Positions 14,146 through 24,950 of a stretch of DNA of 41,067 nucleotides are shown piece after piece. Every line of letters begins with the position of its first letter. The stretch's first letter is position 1. This stretch comes from Culturomica sp. GTDB taxonomy: Bacteria > Bacteroidota > Bacteroidia > Bacteroidales > Marinifilaceae. The stretch spans positions 1-41,067 of the forward strand of contig JAISVB010000042.1 in the NCBI GenBank assembly GCA_031271755.1. Reading direction: 5' to 3'. The notes beneath the pieces were generated by a model. The model did no database searches, had not been told where the DNA came from, and was given only the letters and a program-made list of their open reading frames with translations. Both the position numbers and the translations under genes were made by a program.

Positions 14146-16167
14146 ATGACAGAGAACAACAAATCCGGGAAAAAAGAGCCGTTCAACTTTCCTCCGGTAG
14201 GAAAAAATAAACACAACAAGGGGCCGAAAATCAGCAACTACTGGATATACGTCGTACTGGTCGCACTCCTTATCGGCTTCAATTTTTTCAATTTGCAGCC
14301 GGAAGCGGAAAAAACCTCCTGGCAAGAGGTCAAAACCAAAATGCTGGAAAAAGGCGATGTCGATAAAATCGTCGTCATCACCAACAAAGGAGTAGCCGAC
14401 ATCTACCTGAAACCGAACAAAATAGAGGAGTACTCCAAACTGAAATCCAAAGGATTCGGGAACAATTCACCGGGGCCGCATTTCAGCTTCTCCATCGGTT
14501 CGCTGGAAGGCTTCGAAAAAAATGTGGAAGAAGCCCGGCAGGAGATCGCCGGAGCGCAAAACGTAACCCTTGAATTCGCCAAAGAATACGACGCCTGGGG
14601 CGATATCTTCTCCTTCCTTTTTCCGTTGCTGCTAATCGTGGGCATCTGGATCTTCTTCTTCCGGCGGATGAGCAGAGGCGGCGGGGGCGGCGGAGGCGGC
14701 ATCTTCAACGTAGGCAAATCCCAGGCCAAACTGTTCGACAAAGAATCCAACGTCAAGATCACCTTCAAAGACGTAGCCGGCCTGGCCGAAGCCAAACAGG
14801 AAGTAGAAGAGATCGTCTCTTTCCTCAAAAATCCGGACAAATACACCAAATTGGGAGGAAAAATCCCCAAGGGCGCTCTGTTAGTAGGGCCTCCGGGAAC
14901 CGGTAAAACACTCATGGCCAAAGCCATGGCAGGAGAAGCCAACGTTCCGTTCTTCTCCATGTCCGGATCCGACTTTGTCGAAATGTTCGTGGGGGTCGGA
15001 GCCTCGCGGGTACGCGACCTCTTCAAACAGGCCAAAGAAAAAGCCCCCTGCATCATCTTCATCGACGAGATCGACGCCATCGGGCGGGCGCGCGGGCGCA
15101 ACCCGAACTTCGGTTCCAACGACGAACGCGAAAACACCCTCAACCAATTACTGACGGAGATGGACGGATTTGAAACCAACTCCGGCGTCATCATCATCGC
15201 AGCGACCAACCGGGCCGACATCTTAGACAGCGCACTGCTCCGGGCCGGCCGGTTCGACCGGCAGATCACGGTCGACCTTCCCGAACTGAAAGACCGGGAA
15301 GCCATTTTCAAGGTGCACCTGAAACCGTTGAAATTGGCGGAAGACGCGGACATCGCCTTTTTGGCCAAACAAACGCCCGGCTTTTCGGGGGCCGACATAG
15401 CCAATGTAGCTAATGAAGCCGCGCTGATCGCCGCCCGGAAAAACAAAAACGCCGTGGGGAAACAGGACTTTTTGGACGCCATCGACCGCATCGTCGGAGG
15501 CTTGGAAAACCGGAGCAAAGTGATCAAAGCCGGCGAACGGAAAGCCATCGCCTTCCACGAAACGGGACACGCTACCGTCTCCTGGCTGTTGCAACACGCC
15601 CATCCCCTGCTCAAGGTCACCATTGTCCCCAGGGGAAAAGCGCTCGGAGCCGCCTGGTACCTGCCGCAGGAGAGACAGATCACCACCCGGGAACAACTGT
15701 TGGACGAGATGTGCTCCATATTAGGCGGACGGGCGGCGGAAGAGCTGGTATTCGGCCAGATCTCCACCGGAGCGCAGAACGACCTAGAGCGGGCGACCAA
15801 ACAGGCGTACGCCATGGTCTCCATATTCGGTATGAGCGAAAAGATCGGTAATCTCAGCTATTACGACTCATCGGGACAAAGCGATTACAGTTTCACCAAA
15901 CCCTACTCCGAAAAAACAGCGGAACTCATTGACTCCGAAGTAAAAGCAATGGTCGAAACAGCTTACAAACGCGCCAAAGGATTGCTTTCCGAGCATTTGG
16001 AGCAACTCAAAGCCGTCGCCGAACTGCTGATCGAAAGAGAGGTGATCTTCAGCGATGACCTGGAACGGATCCTGGGAAAACGCCCCTGGAAAGAGGAGGA
16101 AGAGGAGTTGACCGAAGAACCGGACGAAACCCGGGAAGAAAATGACTCCTGCCCGGTGGAAAACTAA
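14146..16167 (+). CDS. ftsH: ATP-dependent zinc metalloprotease FtsH
   Basis: A 673-residue membrane AAA+ protease. Transmembrane helices lie at about 32-50 and 154-172, bracketing the periplasmic domain; a poly-glycine linker follows (about 178-185). The AAA domain carries Walker A GPPGTGKT (248-255), Walker B IIFIDE (about 303-308) and the second region of homology around 355-373. The zinc site HETGH is at 471-475, and the tail (after about 650) is acidic. FtsH degrades misassembled membrane proteins and some short-lived cytosolic regulators. Complete, with all catalytic residues. It lies between rsfS and a DUF2007 gene in a probable operon. Confidence 0.98.
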   Translation: MTENNKSGKKEPFNFPPVGKNKHNKGPKISNYWIYVVLVALLIGFNFFNLQPEAEKTSWQEVKTKMLEKGDVDKIVVITNKGVADIYLKPNKIEEYSKLKSKGFGNNSPGPHFSFSIGSLEGFEKNVEEARQEIAGAQNVTLEFAKEYDAWGDIFSFLFPLLLIVGIWIFFFRRMSRGGGGGGGGIFNVGKSQAKLFDKESNVKITFKDVAGLAEAKQEVEEIVSFLKNPDKYTKLGGKIPKGALLVGPPGTGKTLMAKAMAGEANVPFFSMSGSDFVEMFVGVGASRVRDLFKQAKEKAPCIIFIDEIDAIGRARGRNPNFGSNDERENTLNQLLTEMDGFETNSGVIIIAATNRADILDSALLRAGRFDRQITVDLPELKDREAIFKVHLKPLKLAEDADIAFLAKQTPGFSGADIANVANEAALIAARKNKNAVGKQDFLDAIDRIVGGLENRSKVIKAGERKAIAFHETGHATVSWLLQHAHPLLKVTIVPRGKALGAAWYLPQERQITTREQLLDEMCSILGGRAAEELVFGQISTGAQNDLERATKQAYAMVSIFGMSEKIGNLSYYDSSGQSDYSFTKPYSEKTAELIDSEVKAMVETAYKRAKGLLSEHLEQLKAVAELLIEREVIFSDDLERILGKRPWKEEEEELTEEPDETREENDSCPVEN

Positions 16168-16177
16168 AACAAACGCT

Positions 16178-16384
16178 ATGGAAAACTGGACATCTGTTTT
16201 CAACACGGAAACGCTTTACCAGGCCGAATGGGTAAAATCCCTTCTGGAAGATCACGGGATACATGCCGTCGTCCTGAATCAAAAGGACTCCTCCTACACC
16301 ACCTTCGGAGAGATCCACGTCATGGTCAGCCCACCGGATCTGCCGGAAGCGCAAAAAATCGTTAACGCCGCCGAATTTGAATAA
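16178..16384 (+). CDS. DUF2007-type small protein
   Basis: A 68-residue protein starting MENWTSVFNTETLYQAEWVK. The pattern (F-x-T-x-x-x-x-x-A-x-x-V-K-S-L-L-E-x-H-G-I-x-A-V-V-L, then I-x-V-x-V and P-E-A-Q-K-I-V) is that of DUF2007 signal-transducing-type domains, a ferredoxin-like fold of unknown role often found near envelope genes. The frame is open further upstream but overlaps the end of ftsH; the ATG at 16178 leaves a 10-base gap and gives the family length. Its last 8 bases overlap the TTG start of cdsA, suggesting translational coupling. Confidence 0.8.
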   Translation: MENWTSVFNTETLYQAEWVKSLLEDHGIHAVVLNQKDSSYTTFGEIHVMVSPPDLPEAQKIVNAAEFE

Positions 16385-17186
16385 TTTGCTGAAACGGACC
16401 GTCAGCGGGGCGCTGTTCGTCCTGCTGCTTACCGGATGTATCTATGGGCATCCCGTCGCTTTCCTGATCCTGTTCTGCGGCATCGGCGTGCTGGGATTGG
16501 CGGAATTTTCCCGGATGGCGTCGCACCTGAACGCTTCTGTTTGCAAAGGGTGGTTCCTTCCGGCAGGCGGTTTATTGGTCGCCGCCGGTTTCGCCGACGC
16601 TTACCGGCACAACAACGCCGGCTACCTCCTGTTTGGCGGCGTATTGCTGGCGGCCTGCCTCTCCGAACTCTTCCGGAAAAAAGGGAACGCTTTTCAAAAC
16701 ACGGCCTTCTCCTGTTTCGGCGTCGTATACACCTGCCTGCCGTTCTGCCTGCTCTCCTACCTCCCGTTCTTAGTTTCCGGAACGTGGGAACCGGGCATTG
16801 TCTATTTCCCGTTCGTGCTGGTATGGGCAAACGATACATTCGCCTACCTCATCGGCAGCCGGTTCGGAAAACACAAACTGTTCCCGCGCATCTCTCCCCA
16901 CAAATCCTGGGAAGGAGCGATCGGGGGAACCGTTTGCTCCATCGCGGCCGCTTTTTTTCTCGGCCCCTGGCTGGCCGGCCTCTCCTGGGTGCACTCGATC
17001 GCTGCTGGCGCTCTTGTTTCCCTGTTCGGCATCTTCGGGGATCTGACGGAATCGATGTTCAAACGAAGCATCGAAATCAAAGACTCCGGCACGCTGATGC
17101 CGGGACACGGAGGGGTATTGGACCGGTTCGACGCCGCACTGTTCGCCATCCCGGCGCTGTTCCTCTACCTGAAATTTGTTTTTTAG
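16377..17186 (+). CDS. cdsA: Phosphatidate cytidylyltransferase
   Basis: A 269-residue polytopic inner-membrane enzyme with about seven hydrophobic segments. It makes CDP-diacylglycerol from phosphatidate and CTP, the entry point to phosphatidylethanolamine and phosphatidylglycerol. The C-terminal family signature is intact: S-M-F-K-R-S-I-E-I-K-D-S-G-T-L-M-P-G-H-G-G-V-L-D-R-F-D (about 224-250). Translation appears to start at a TTG overlapping the end of the DUF2007 gene; starting there gives MNNLLKRTVSGALF, the usual N-terminus, and no ATG is available. Neighbouring psd uses phosphatidylserine made from its product. Confidence 0.95.
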   Translation: MNNLLKRTVSGALFVLLLTGCIYGHPVAFLILFCGIGVLGLAEFSRMASHLNASVCKGWFLPAGGLLVAAGFADAYRHNNAGYLLFGGVLLAACLSELFRKKGNAFQNTAFSCFGVVYTCLPFCLLSYLPFLVSGTWEPGIVYFPFVLVWANDTFAYLIGSRFGKHKLFPRISPHKSWEGAIGGTVCSIAAAFFLGPWLAGLSWVHSIAAGALVSLFGIFGDLTESMFKRSIEIKDSGTLMPGHGGVLDRFDAALFAIPALFLYLKFVF

Positions 17187-17192
17187 AAGCTG

Positions 17193-17222
17193 TTTCATTT
17201 TCCGTGAAATCCATTACCTTTG
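17193..17222 (+). promoter_or_regulatory. Possible promoter of psd
   Basis: TTTC (17193-17196), 18-base spacer, TACCTTTG (17215-17222). The -7 box is a full match; the spacer is one base short. It would give a leader of about 35 bases before the psd ATG. Confidence 0.45.
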
Positions 17223-17263
17223 TATGATTTTCGCGCCGTTTGCGAACACTTAAACAAGTAGAA

Positions 17264-17935
17264 ATGACACTACACAAAGCCGGCTATTCACTGTTGATCA
17301 AAATTTTGCTGTTCCTGATCGTTGTCAATACCGTCCTGTTTTTTGCCGTGGATTCTCCGGTTGTTCTCTACACCGCAGTTGCTGTCAGCGGGATCCTGTT
17401 CCTGGGCGCCGTCAACTTTTTCCGCTTCCCGAAACGCCGGGTCACCTTGGATAACAACGCGATCCTGGCTCCGGCCGACGGCAGGATCGTCGTCATCGAA
17501 GAGACCGGAGAAAACGAATATCTCCACGACCGCCGGATGCAGGTATCGATCTTTATGAACATCCTGAACGTACACATCAACTGGTTCCCGGTCAACGGCG
17601 TGATCCGCTACTTCCGGCACCACAAAGGCAAACACCTGAAAGCCTATTTGCCGAAATCCTCCACCGACAACGAACGCACCACCATCGTCATCGAATGCCG
17701 CAACGGGCAGAGCGTGCTGATGCGCCAAATTGCCGGCGCTGTGGCCAAACGGATCGTTTCCTACGCTCCTGTCGGAGGAGAAGCCCGCCAGGACCGGCAC
17801 GCAGGGTTCATCAAATTCGGATCCCGGGTAGACCTGTTGCTGCCGTTGGACACGGAACTAAAAGTAGCGCTGGGGGAAAAAACCACCGGTTCCCAAACGG
17901 TCATCGGATACCTGAAACCGGTTTCCGGCCGTTGA
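17264..17935 (+). CDS. psd: Phosphatidylserine decarboxylase proenzyme
   Basis: A 223-residue protein of the short (archaeal-type) PSD family. Two hydrophobic helices at about 8-30 and 32-52 anchor it; the core follows with [12 protein letters not shown] (69-80), the conserved [18 protein letters not shown] (95-112) and the self-cleavage site in IKFGSRVD, Gly186-Ser187, where the serine becomes the pyruvoyl cofactor. It converts phosphatidylserine to phosphatidylethanolamine. The ATG at 17264 is preferred over an upstream in-frame TTG at 17240. A possible promoter lies at 17193-17222, so it may be expressed separately from cdsA. A pssA gene is not present in the window. Confidence 0.94.
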   Translation: MTLHKAGYSLLIKILLFLIVVNTVLFFAVDSPVVLYTAVAVSGILFLGAVNFFRFPKRRVTLDNNAILAPADGRIVVIEETGENEYLHDRRMQVSIFMNILNVHINWFPVNGVIRYFRHHKGKHLKAYLPKSSTDNERTTIVIECRNGQSVLMRQIAGAVAKRIVSYAPVGGEARQDRHAGFIKFGSRVDLLLPLDTELKVALGEKTTGSQTVIGYLKPVSGR

Positions 17936-17964
17936 TCCACTATCATTCACTAAATTTGATTCGT

Positions 17965-18780
17965 ATGTCTGTTCAATCTTCCGAAAAAAATGTCACCACC
18001 CGTGTTTTGCAGGAGATGAAACGCCGGGGCGAAAGGATCAGCATGCTGACCGCTTACGACTACTCCACAGCCCGGATCATAGACGAAGCCGGCATCGACG
18101 TGATCTTAGTCGGGGACTCGGCGGCGAACGTAATGGCCGGTTTCCAGACCACCCTCCCCATTACGCTGGATCAGATGATCTACCACGGCGCTTCCGTGGT
18201 CAGAGGGGTCAAACGCGCCTTAGTGATCGTAGACCTTCCGTTCGGCACCTATCAGGGAAACAGCAAAGAGGCGCTCTGTTCGGCTGTGCGGATCATGAAA
18301 GAGACCGCAGCGGACGCGATCAAACTGGAGGGAGGCGCAGAGATCTTAGATTCTGTTAAGAGGATCCTCTCCGCCGGCATCCCGATCATGGGACACCTGG
18401 GACTGACCCCCCAAAGCATCAACAAATTCGGTTCCTACACCGTTCGCGCCCGGGAAGAGGCCGAAGCCCGGAAATTGCTGGAAGACGCTCACCTGCTGGA
18501 AGAGGCCGGCTGTTTCTCCATCACGCTGGAGAAGATCCCGGCCGATTTAGCCGCCCGGGTCGCCGGAGAACTGAGCATCCCCATCATCGGCATCGGAGCG
18601 GGCGGCGGCGTGGACGGGCAGGTCCTTGTCCTGCACGACATGCTGGGTATCAACAACGAATTTTCCCCCCGTTTCCTCCGGCGGTACGCAGACCTGTACG
18701 GCTCCATAAACGGAGTGGTCAAACAATACATCGAAGATGTCAAAAACCGGGATTTCCCGAACGAAAAAGAACAATACTGA
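17965..18780 (+). CDS. panB: 3-methyl-2-oxobutanoate hydroxymethyltransferase
   Basis: A 271-residue TIM-barrel enzyme of pantothenate (coenzyme A) synthesis that adds a hydroxymethyl group from methylene-tetrahydrofolate to 2-oxoisovalerate. Signatures: [31 protein letters not shown] with the metal-binding Asp, [27 protein letters not shown] and the [18 protein letters not shown] segment. The ATG at 17965 gives the usual family N-terminus; the frame is open upstream through psd but that extension is an out-of-frame reading of psd. No panC adjoins it. The next gene starts 2 bases after the stop. Confidence 0.97.
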   Translation: MSVQSSEKNVTTRVLQEMKRRGERISMLTAYDYSTARIIDEAGIDVILVGDSAANVMAGFQTTLPITLDQMIYHGASVVRGVKRALVIVDLPFGTYQGNSKEALCSAVRIMKETAADAIKLEGGAEILDSVKRILSAGIPIMGHLGLTPQSINKFGSYTVRAREEAEARKLLEDAHLLEEAGCFSITLEKIPADLAARVAGELSIPIIGIGAGGGVDGQVLVLHDMLGINNEFSPRFLRRYADLYGSINGVVKQYIEDVKNRDFPNEKEQY

Positions 18781-18782
18781 CC

Positions 18783-19475
18783 ATGCTGGAAATCCTGTAC
18801 GAAGACAACCACATCATTGCCGTTAATAAGCATATCTCCGACATTGTACAAACCGACAAGACGGGAGACGAATCCCTGACGGAGGAGGTAAAAGCCTATA
18901 TCAAGAAGAAGTACAACAAGCCGGGAGATGTTTTTCTGGGAGTTCCCCACCGCTTGGACAGGCCCGTCAGCGGCGTGGTGCTTTTTGCCCGGACCAGCAA
19001 AGCGCTGACCCGGTTAAACGCCATGTTCCAGGAGCACGACCGGGAGATGACCAAAATGTACTGGGCCATCGTCGGCAATTTGCCGGAGGCAGACAGCGGC
19101 ACCCTGACGCATTACCTGCTCCGGGACAGCGACAAAAACAAGTCCTACGCATACGACCGGGAAAAGAAAGGCAGCAAACTGGCCATACTGGATTACCGCC
19201 TGCTGGCCCGCTCGCAAAAATATTACCTGTTGGAGATCAAGCTGCGCACCGGCCGTCACCACCAGATCCGCTGCCAATTAGCCAAATTCGGCTGCCCCAT
19301 CAAAGGCGACCTGAAGTACGGCTCTTCCCGCTCCAATCCCAACGGCGGCATCAGCCTGCACGCTTATTCCATCAGCTTTACCCATCCGGTCACCAAAGAA
19401 CCGCTCACCATCTCCGCCGTTCCGCCCCAGGACGACACGCTGTGGAAAGAGTTCTACCAAAACCTGCGCCCGTAA
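18783..19475 (+). CDS. RluA-family RNA pseudouridine synthase
   Basis: A 230-residue protein consisting only of the catalytic domain, with the motif HRLDRPVSG and its nucleophilic aspartate (Asp59); later LLEIKLRTGRHHQIRCQLA and the GDLKYG motif complete the active site. It lacks an S4 domain, so it belongs with short RluA/TruC-like members; the exact uridine target (rRNA or tRNA) cannot be told from sequence. The start is 2 bases after panB, indicating co-transcription. No clear terminator follows before the converging lgt gene. Confidence 0.92.
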   Translation: MLEILYEDNHIIAVNKHISDIVQTDKTGDESLTEEVKAYIKKKYNKPGDVFLGVPHRLDRPVSGVVLFARTSKALTRLNAMFQEHDREMTKMYWAIVGNLPEADSGTLTHYLLRDSDKNKSYAYDREKKGSKLAILDYRLLARSQKYYLLEIKLRTGRHHQIRCQLAKFGCPIKGDLKYGSSRSNPNGGISLHAYSISFTHPVTKEPLTISAVPPQDDTLWKEFYQNLRP

Positions 19476-19486
19476 GCCGTTTTACC

Positions 19487-19509
19487 TGCAAAAAAACACC
19501 AACAAGGTG
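19487..19509 (-). terminator. Weak terminator candidate after lgt
   Basis: On the minus strand a short CACC/GGTG stem (19497-19500 with 19506-19509) is followed by TTTTTTTG. The stem is only 4 bp, so efficiency is doubtful. Confidence 0.3.
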
Positions 19510-19549
19510 GGAGATCTTCAGGCCGTCCGAACAGTGGTTGTAGCGGGTT

Positions 19550-20392
19550 TTATTTCGCCCGCGCCTGTTTGCGGCCGCTGTACCAAAGCATAAACGCTCC
19601 GAGCAAGATAAAGGGAATGCTCAAAAGCTGCCCCATGTTCAATACCAGGGTACGTTCGAACTCCTCCTGCGGCTCCTTGACAAACTCGATAAAAAAGCGC
19701 GCCGTAAAGATCAGCAACAGGAACATGCCGAACAGGAAGCCGCTCTTCTCTTTGGCGCGGGTGCGCCAGTACAAGCGCATCAGGAGAGCGAAACCGATCA
19801 GGTAACAGATCGCTTCGTACAGTTGGGCGGGGTGGCGGGGCGTCGACGGGTCCGCCAGCCCGGAAGCGTTCACAAAGCGAAAGCCCCAGGGAAGTTCCGT
19901 GGCCATCCCCACGATCTCCGAATTCATCAGGTTCCCCATGCGGATAAAAAATCCGGCCAGGGCGATCGGAATAACCGCCCGGTCCAGCACCCACAGGATC
20001 GATCGCTTGCTGACCTTCCGGGAGTAGTACCAAAGTCCGGCAATGATGCCGACGGCCGCTCCGTGGCTGGCCAACCCCTGGTAGCCGGTAAACTCAAAAG
20101 AGGGCGTCCAGCGAAACGGCAGGATCATCTCCAGCGGATGTTGACTGTAGTAGCCCCAGTCGTAAAAGAGGCAATGCCCCAGCCGGGCGCCGATGATGGT
20201 GGCTACGGCCACATAGATCCACAGCTTGTCTAACCACTCCTGGCTGATCCCTTCCGATTTGAACATCTTCTCCTCGATCTTGTAACCGAAGAGAAAAGCG
20301 CAGGCAAACAACAGCCCGTAGTAACGGACGGTAATTCCCCCGATCCGGAATATTTCGGGATCTACGTCCCACGTAATAAATAAAGAGAGCAT
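19550..20392 (-). CDS. lgt: Prolipoprotein diacylglyceryl transferase
   Basis: A 280-residue polytopic inner-membrane enzyme that attaches diacylglycerol from phosphatidylglycerol to the lipobox cysteine, the first step in maturing the many lipoproteins encoded here. Motifs: RYYGLLFACAFLFGY, GARLGHCLFYDW with the conserved arginine and histidine, and the signature IRMGNLMNSEIVG. About seven hydrophobic helices. The start is 15 bases after the secA stop, so the two export genes share a transcript. Length and all signature residues are normal. Confidence 0.97.
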   Translation of the reverse strand: MLSLFITWDVDPEIFRIGGITVRYYGLLFACAFLFGYKIEEKMFKSEGISQEWLDKLWIYVAVATIIGARLGHCLFYDWGYYSQHPLEMILPFRWTPSFEFTGYQGLASHGAAVGIIAGLWYYSRKVSKRSILWVLDRAVIPIALAGFFIRMGNLMNSEIVGMATELPWGFRFVNASGLADPSTPRHPAQLYEAICYLIGFALLMRLYWRTRAKEKSGFLFGMFLLLIFTARFFIEFVKEPQEEFERTLVLNMGQLLSIPFILLGAFMLWYSGRKQARAK

Positions 20393-20407
20393 CTGTCTAC
20401 CTGTTGG

Positions 20408-23400
20408 TTATTCGTTTTTTCCGTGGCAATTTTTGTATTTCTGCCCGCTGCCGCAGGGACAGGGGTCGTTCCTGCCCACTTTGGGGCCGGTGCGCACCGG
20501 TTCCGGGCGGGCGGGTTGGGGGGGGCGGTTGGATCCCTGCGAAGCGGCCGGGGCTTCCGTCCGCCCCGCCTTCATGCGGCTCAGATCCGTCCGCTTAGAT
20601 TCGGCCTCCCGGACCTGCTCCGGCTCCTGCATCGGGATCTGCCCCTTGATCAGGATCGACACCACGCTCCGGTTGATCCGGTCTACCATCGCCTTGAACA
20701 GGTTATAGGATTCGAATTTGTAGATCAAGAGCGGGTCTTTCTGTTCGTACGCCGCGTTCTGAACCGACTGCTTCAGGTCGTCCATCTCCCGCAACTGCTC
20801 TTTCCACGCCTCGTCTATCTGCAACAGCATGATCGATTTTTCGTAGGAGCGGAACACATCCTCGCCCTGTGTCCGGTACGCTTTTTCCAGATTGGCCACG
20901 ACGTTGTACAGGCGCTGCCCGTCCGTAAAGGGCACTACGATGTTTTTGTACATGGTTCCCTTTGTTTCGTATACGTCTTTGATGACCGGATACGCCTGCT
21001 GCGCGATATGCTCACCTTTCCGGGCATACATCTCCCGCACCTTTCCGTAGATATCCTCGGTCAGCTCTTCCGGTTTCAGTTTCGAAAATTCCTCGGCGTT
21101 CACGGGGTAATCCAACGAAAGGACGCGCAGCAGTTCGAACTGGAAACCTTCCGGGTCGTTTTCCGGCAAGTATTCGTTGACGATCGCTTCGCAGGTGTCG
21201 TACATGTTGTTGGCGATGCCTACCCCGATGCGCTCGCCCAACAAGGCGTTCCTCCGCTGTTTGTAGATGATGGTGCGCTGGGAGTTCATCACGTCGTCGT
21301 ACTCCAGCAACCGCTTCCGGATCCCGAAGTTGTTCTCTTCCACCTTCTTTTGGGCGCGCTCGATGGATTTGGTGATCATGGAGTGCTGGATCACGTCGCC
21401 CTCTTTGTGTCCCAAACGGTCCATTACCCGGATGATCCGGTCGGAACTGAAGAGGCGCATCAGGTCGTCCTCCAAGGAGACGAAAAACTGGGAAGAGCCC
21501 GGGTCGCCCTGACGTCCGGCGCGTCCCCGCAACTGACGGTCCACCCGCCGGGAGTCGTGGCGTTCCGTCCCGATGATGGCCAAACCGCCCGCCGCTTTTA
21601 CTTCCGGGCTGAGCTTGATGTCCGTACCCCGGCCCGCCATGTTGGTGGCAATGGTGACGGTTCTGGATCGCCCCGCTTCCGCTACGATATCGGCCTCTTT
21701 GTGGTGCAATTTTGCATTCAATACGTTGTGCGGGATGTTGCGCAGTTTCAGCATCCGGCTCAACAGCTCGGAAACCTCCACCGACGTGGTGCCGACCAGT
21801 ACGGGACGCCCCGCTTCCACCAAGCGGCCGATCTCGTCGATCACGGCGTTGTATTTTTCGCGCTTGGTTTTGTACACCAGATCGTTGGCGTCTTTCCGGA
21901 CGATCGGTTTGTTGGTGGGGATCACCACCACGTCCAATTTGTAAATGTCCCAGAACTCCCCGGCTTCCGTTTCGGCCGTACCGGTCATCCCCGCCAATTT
22001 GTGGTACATGCGGAAATAGTTCTGTAAGGTAATGGTGGCAAAGGTCTGGGTGGCTGCTTCCACCTTCACATTCTCCTTTGCTTCGATGGCCTGGTGCAAG
22101 CCGTCCGAATAGCGTCTTCCCTCCATGATACGCCCCGTCTGCTCGTCGACGATCTTGACTTTGTTATCCATCACCACGTATTCGATGTCCTTTTCGAACA
22201 GCGTGTAGGCTTTTAAGAGCTGGCTGACCGTATGCACCCGTTCCGATTTCACGGCGTAGTTCTGCACCATTTCGTCTTTGAGGCGCAATTTCTCCTTCTC
22301 GTCCGGCACTGTTTTTTCGATCTCGGCGATCTCTTCGCCGATGTTGGGCAGGATGAAGAAGCGGGGATCTTCCCCCGCCGCCGTGATGGCGTCGTGCCCT
22401 TTATCGGTCAGGTCGATGGAGTTTTGCTTTTCGTCGATGACAAAATAGAGCGGATCGGTGATCTCCGGCATCCGCCGGTTGTTCTCCTGCATGTATTCGT
22501 TCTCCGTCCGGATCAGGGTGGCTTTGTTTCCCTGCTCGCTGAGAAATTTGATCAGCGGCTTGTATTTCGGCAACCCTTTGTGCGCCCGCAGCAACAGGAT
22601 GGCGCCCTCTTTTCGCTTTTTGGGGTCTTCGTCCGCCAGCCATGTTTTGGCATCGTTAAAGATCCGGGTCACCAGGTCGCGCTGCATCCGCACCAATTTG
22701 TCCACCCGCGGCTTGTATTCGTCGAACATCTGCACATCTCCTCTGGGTACCGGCCCGGAGATGATGAGCGGGGTTCGGGCGTCGTCGATCAATACCGAGT
22801 CTACCTCATCGACAATGGCGTAGTTGTGCTTGCGTTGTACCAGGTCCTCCGGATGGATGGCCATGTTGTCCCGCAAATAGTCGAAACCGAATTCGTTGTT
22901 GGTCCCAAAGGTGATGTCGGCCCAATAGGCCTTGCGCCTCTCCGGCGAGTTCGGCTGGTGTTTGTCGATGCAATCCACCGAAAGGCCGTGAAACATGTAG
23001 AGGGGGCCCATCCACTCGGAGTCGCGCTTGGCTAAGTAATCGTTGACCGTTACCATGTGTACGCCCCGCCCGGTCAGGGCATTCAGAAAGACCGGCAGGG
23101 TCGCCACCAGCGTTTTCCCCTCCCCGGTGGCCATTTCGGCGATCTTTCCCTGGTGGAGCACGGATCCCCCGATCAACTGTACGTCGTAATGGATCATGTC
23201 CCAGGTGATCTGGTTACCGCCGGCTTCCCAACTGTTGAACCAGATCGCTTTGTCGCCTTCGATCTCCACAAAGTCATGCTGTACGGAGAGGTCCCGGTCG
23301 AACGCCGTCGCCGTTACCTCGATCTCTTCGTTCTCGGTGAACCGCTTTGCCGTCTCTTTGACCACGGCAAAGGCCCGGGGCAGCACCTCGGTCAAGATCT

Positions 23401-23707
23401 CCTCGACTTTGGTGTCGATCAACTCTTCCAATTTGTCGATGCGGCTGTAGATCTCCTCCCGCTCCTCTATGGAAGGCCGCTCCTCCTCCACCGTGCGTTT
23501 GAGGGCGGCGATCTCCTCCTCTTCTTCCCGGATGTACTCCCGGATCCGGTTCTTCAATCCGGCGGTTACGCCGCGCAATTCATCGTTGCTTAATCCTTTT
23601 ATCTGGTCCCATTCGGCATTTACTTTTGCCACAACAGGCAGCAATTCCTTCAAATCTCTGTCGGATTTGTTTCCGAAGAGTTTTTTTAATACATCGTTAA
23701 AACCCAT
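20408..23707 (-). CDS. secA: Protein translocase ATPase SecA
   Basis: A 1099-residue motor of the Sec pathway. Walker A lies in MATGEGKT (192-199); later motifs include [44 protein letters not shown] and [19 protein letters not shown]. The C-terminus carries the zinc-binding SecB/ribosome-contact motif CPCGSG...NCHG after a proline/arginine-rich linker. It is longer than E. coli SecA (901) because of an N-terminal E/K-rich coiled insertion (about 55-105) and an insertion around 345-490, both typical of Bacteroidota. It has its own -7 box upstream and is followed 15 bases later by lgt. Confidence 0.98.
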   Translation of the reverse strand: MGFNDVLKKLFGNKSDRDLKELLPVVAKVNAEWDQIKGLSNDELRGVTAGLKNRIREYIREEEEEIAALKRTVEEERPSIEEREEIYSRIDKLEELIDTKVEEILTEVLPRAFAVVKETAKRFTENEEIEVTATAFDRDLSVQHDFVEIEGDKAIWFNSWEAGGNQITWDMIHYDVQLIGGSVLHQGKIAEMATGEGKTLVATLPVFLNALTGRGVHMVTVNDYLAKRDSEWMGPLYMFHGLSVDCIDKHQPNSPERRKAYWADITFGTNNEFGFDYLRDNMAIHPEDLVQRKHNYAIVDEVDSVLIDDARTPLIISGPVPRGDVQMFDEYKPRVDKLVRMQRDLVTRIFNDAKTWLADEDPKKRKEGAILLLRAHKGLPKYKPLIKFLSEQGNKATLIRTENEYMQENNRRMPEITDPLYFVIDEKQNSIDLTDKGHDAITAAGEDPRFFILPNIGEEIAEIEKTVPDEKEKLRLKDEMVQNYAVKSERVHTVSQLLKAYTLFEKDIEYVVMDNKVKIVDEQTGRIMEGRRYSDGLHQAIEAKENVKVEAATQTFATITLQNYFRMYHKLAGMTGTAETEAGEFWDIYKLDVVVIPTNKPIVRKDANDLVYKTKREKYNAVIDEIGRLVEAGRPVLVGTTSVEVSELLSRMLKLRNIPHNVLNAKLHHKEADIVAEAGRSRTVTIATNMAGRGTDIKLSPEVKAAGGLAIIGTERHDSRRVDRQLRGRAGRQGDPGSSQFFVSLEDDLMRLFSSDRIIRVMDRLGHKEGDVIQHSMITKSIERAQKKVEENNFGIRKRLLEYDDVMNSQRTIIYKQRRNALLGERIGVGIANNMYDTCEAIVNEYLPENDPEGFQFELLRVLSLDYPVNAEEFSKLKPEELTEDIYGKVREMYARKGEHIAQQAYPVIKDVYETKGTMYKNIVVPFTDGQRLYNVVANLEKAYRTQGEDVFRSYEKSIMLLQIDEAWKEQLREMDDLKQSVQNAAYEQKDPLLIYKFESYNLFKAMVDRINRSVVSILIKGQIPMQEPEQVREAESKRTDLSRMKAGRTEAPAASQGSNRPPQPARPEPVRTGPKVGRNDPCPCGSGQKYKNCHGKNE

Positions 23708-23731
23708 TATTTCGTTTCATTTTATTCTGTA

Positions 23732-23739
23732 CAAAGGTA
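23732..23739 (-). promoter_or_regulatory. -7 box for secA-lgt
   Basis: TACCTTTG on the minus strand, 24 bases before the secA ATG, in the 58-base gap after manC. No matching -33 TTTG. Confidence 0.45.
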
Positions 23740-23765
23740 ACGCAAAAAGTGAAAAACAGACGGTT

Positions 23766-24821
23766 TCACCGGGAAATACCGGCAGAAAATTCGGAGATCC
23801 GCTGTTCCTCTTCCCGCTTACATACCAACAAAACTCCTTCGTGTTCGGCGACGATGTAGCCGTCCAATCCCTGAAGCACCAATTGAAGCCCCCCGTCCGT
23901 AAAGACCATACACTCGCTGCTCTCGATCAACCGGACGCCGGAGCCGATAACGGCATTGGCGTGTTCGTCCCGGCCGGACAACGCGTGCAGCGTCCCCCAG
24001 GTGCCCAGGTCCGACCAGCCGAAGTCCGCCGGAAGCACATATACGTTGTCCGCCTGCTCCATCACGGCGTAGTCGATGGAGATTTTTCGCATGCCCGGAT
24101 AGACCTCCGCAATGCATTTTTCCTCTTCTCCGGTAAAAAAAACCTCCTCCAACCGGTCGAAGATCCCGGCAAGTTCCGGCTGGAATTTCCGGAATGCCTG
24201 TTCGATCACCGACGCTTTCCAGATAAAGATCCCGGCATTCCAGGTATACCCTCCCGCCTGCAAATAGGCCTCCGCCGTTTTCCTGTCCGGCTTTTCCCGG
24301 AACGCCTCCACGCGGAAGATCTCCTCTTCAACGGGAGCGGCCAACTTGATATACCCGTATCCCGTTTCCGGACGTGTCGGCTTGATGCCCAAGGTCAGGA
24401 TGCGTTCCCCGGCGGCGGTAAATTCCAGCCCTTTCCGGATGACCCGGACAAACTCCGTTTCGTTCATCACCACGTGATCCGACGGAGAGATGACGATGTT
24501 CGCCTCCGGATGCTTCTTTTTGATCTTCCAGACTGCATAGGCGATACAGGGCGCCGTATTGCGCATACAAGGTTCCGGCAATATGTGGGAATCCGGAAGG
24601 CCCGGCACCTGTTCCCGCACCGTATCCGCAAACTTCCCGGCCGTTACGATCCACATGTTTTCCACCGGGCAAACGGGCAGAAAACGGGCGACCGTTTGCT
24701 GCAACAGGCTCTTTCCGGTGCCTAAAATATCGATGAATTGCTTGGGCTTATCGGGAGTACTCATCGGCCAGAAACGGCTTCCCATTCCGCCGGCCATAAT
24801 AATCAGGTGGTTGTTTGTCAT
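23766..24821 (-). CDS. manC: Mannose-1-phosphate guanylyltransferase
   Basis: A 351-residue nucleotidyltransferase making GDP-mannose for capsule, O-antigen or protein O-glycan synthesis. The N-terminal pyrophosphorylase signature MAGGMGSRFWPMSTPDKPKQ is complete (residues 9-28), followed by EPCMRNTAPCIAYA, ISPSDHVV, TRPETGYGYIK, VEAFREKPD and WNAGIFIWKA. The isomerase (type II) domain of bifunctional AlgA-type enzymes is absent, as usual in this phylum. It stands alone rather than in a polysaccharide cluster; secA follows with its own promoter. Confidence 0.95.
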   Translation of the reverse strand: MTNNHLIIMAGGMGSRFWPMSTPDKPKQFIDILGTGKSLLQQTVARFLPVCPVENMWIVTAGKFADTVREQVPGLPDSHILPEPCMRNTAPCIAYAVWKIKKKHPEANIVISPSDHVVMNETEFVRVIRKGLEFTAAGERILTLGIKPTRPETGYGYIKLAAPVEEEIFRVEAFREKPDRKTAEAYLQAGGYTWNAGIFIWKASVIEQAFRKFQPELAGIFDRLEEVFFTGEEEKCIAEVYPGMRKISIDYAVMEQADNVYVLPADFGWSDLGTWGTLHALSGRDEHANAVIGSGVRLIESSECMVFTDGGLQLVLQGLDGYIVAEHEGVLLVCKREEEQRISEFSAGISR

Positions 24822-24918
24822 TTTTCACGAATGAGTTCGCTAAGGTAAAAAAAAAACTCCAATTTTCCGGTATTCCTCAAATGATGTTAAAAACGGGACA
24901 GGATGTTCTGTTACTTCT

Positions 24919-24926
24919 TATCTTTG
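24919..24926 (+). promoter_or_regulatory. -7 box of the exported CarboxypepD_reg-like gene
   Basis: TATCTTTG matches TAnnTTTG. Transcription from about 24,933 would exclude the ATG at 24930 and select the ATG at 24951. No convincing -33 box. Confidence 0.5.
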
Positions 24927-24950
24927 TAAATGTATGAAAAGATACAACGC

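Noticed and set aside
14403-15824. Long minus-strand frame opposite ftsH
   Set aside because: Antisense shadow of ftsH with serine/arginine-rich composition and no recognisable family.
20423-22027. Long plus-strand frame opposite secA
   Set aside because: Antisense to a complete SecA; composition (many His, Val, Gln, Arg) reflects the complementary strand of coding DNA.
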